This document shows positions 13,127 through 13,214 of a stretch of DNA of 13,214 nucleotides, piece after piece. Origin of the DNA: Proteobacteria bacterium UBA964 (lineage in GTDB: Bacteria > Pseudomonadota > Gammaproteobacteria > Steroidobacterales > Steroidobacteraceae); the NCBI GenBank assembly GCA_002292945.1, contig DBCG01000127.1, positions 15,100-28,313 on the forward strand, in the 5' to 3' direction. The notes under the pieces are model-generated. The model did not search any database. It was not told the DNA's origin and saw only the letters and a program-made list of their open reading frames with translations. The translations under genes were made by a program, and so were the position numbers. Numbering within the stretch: position 1 is the first letter of the stretch; every line of letters begins with the position of its first letter.

Positions 13127-13214
13127 GCCGCAGCGACGGCAACCGCGAGCAGGTGCGCGACTGCGCACGCTTCATGGCCGCGCTCGTGCCCGTGATCATC
13201 GAGATCATGATGGA
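13123..13214 (+). CDS. Unidentified protein, N-terminus only (cut by window edge)
   Basis: An open frame starts with ATG at 13123, overlapping the galE TGA stop as ATGA, and runs to the right edge. Thirty residues are visible: a polar start (MSRSDGNREQVRDC) and then a hydrophobic stretch (FMAALVPVIIEIMM) that could be a membrane segment or a buried helix. I do not recognise the family. The four-base overlap and same strand suggest a shared operon with galE, so a link to sugar nucleotide or polysaccharide metabolism is possible but unproven. Confidence 0.55.
   Translation, partial: MSRSDGNREQVRDCARFMAALVPVIIEIMM

Overview
This window is GC-rich (my impression is well above 60%), densely coding bacterial chromosome. 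It holds eleven complete protein genes plus one cut off at each edge. No RNA gene, insertion sequence, prophage or CRISPR array is visible, and no gap between genes exceeds about 150 bases. The YoaA-TsaB gene pair, DusA, SrkA and a PhoB-type regulator together suggest a gammaproteobacterium. GTP-dependent PEP carboxykinase, the strong GC bias and a carboxypeptidase-Q-like M28 peptidase fit the Xanthomonadales/Nevskiales side better than the enterics. That placement is inference; I do not recognise the species.

Layout. (1) 1-3050, minus strand: yoaA (Fe-S helicase) > tsaB (t6A tRNA modification) > phoB (phosphate response regulator, cut by the left edge), closely packed. (2) 3199-6434, plus strand: pckG followed by a secreted M28 peptidase that starts inside the pckG stop codon. 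(3) 6448-9151, minus strand: a signal-peptide-bearing protein joining an N-terminal beta-rich domain to a TraB/GumN domain, then dusA with its own promoter. (4) 9203-10412, plus strand: a TerC-family membrane protein and a universal stress protein, 10 bases apart. (5) 10405-12048, minus strand: srkA, then a toxin-antitoxin module (AbrB-type antitoxin, Doc toxin) with its own promoter and a perfect palindromic operator. (6) 12086 to the end, plus strand: galE and the start of an unidentified gene overlapping it by ATGA.

The content is mostly housekeeping: central carbon metabolism (pckG, galE), tRNA modification (tsaB, dusA), genome maintenance (yoaA), phosphate sensing (phoB) and stress or envelope functions (srkA, usp, terC, TraB/GumN). 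The one clearly accessory element is the toxin-antitoxin pair between srkA and usp.

Three points stand out. Several genes (terC, srkA, galE and perhaps the antitoxin) have a -10-like hexamer only 5-7 bases before the start codon and no Shine-Dalgarno sequence, whereas pckG, dusA, usp and the TraB/GumN gene have good ones. This suggests leaderless transcripts. The TraB/GumN protein has an unusual two-domain architecture. The toxin-antitoxin operator overlaps its own -10 element. I saw no convincing wholly new multi-gene system.
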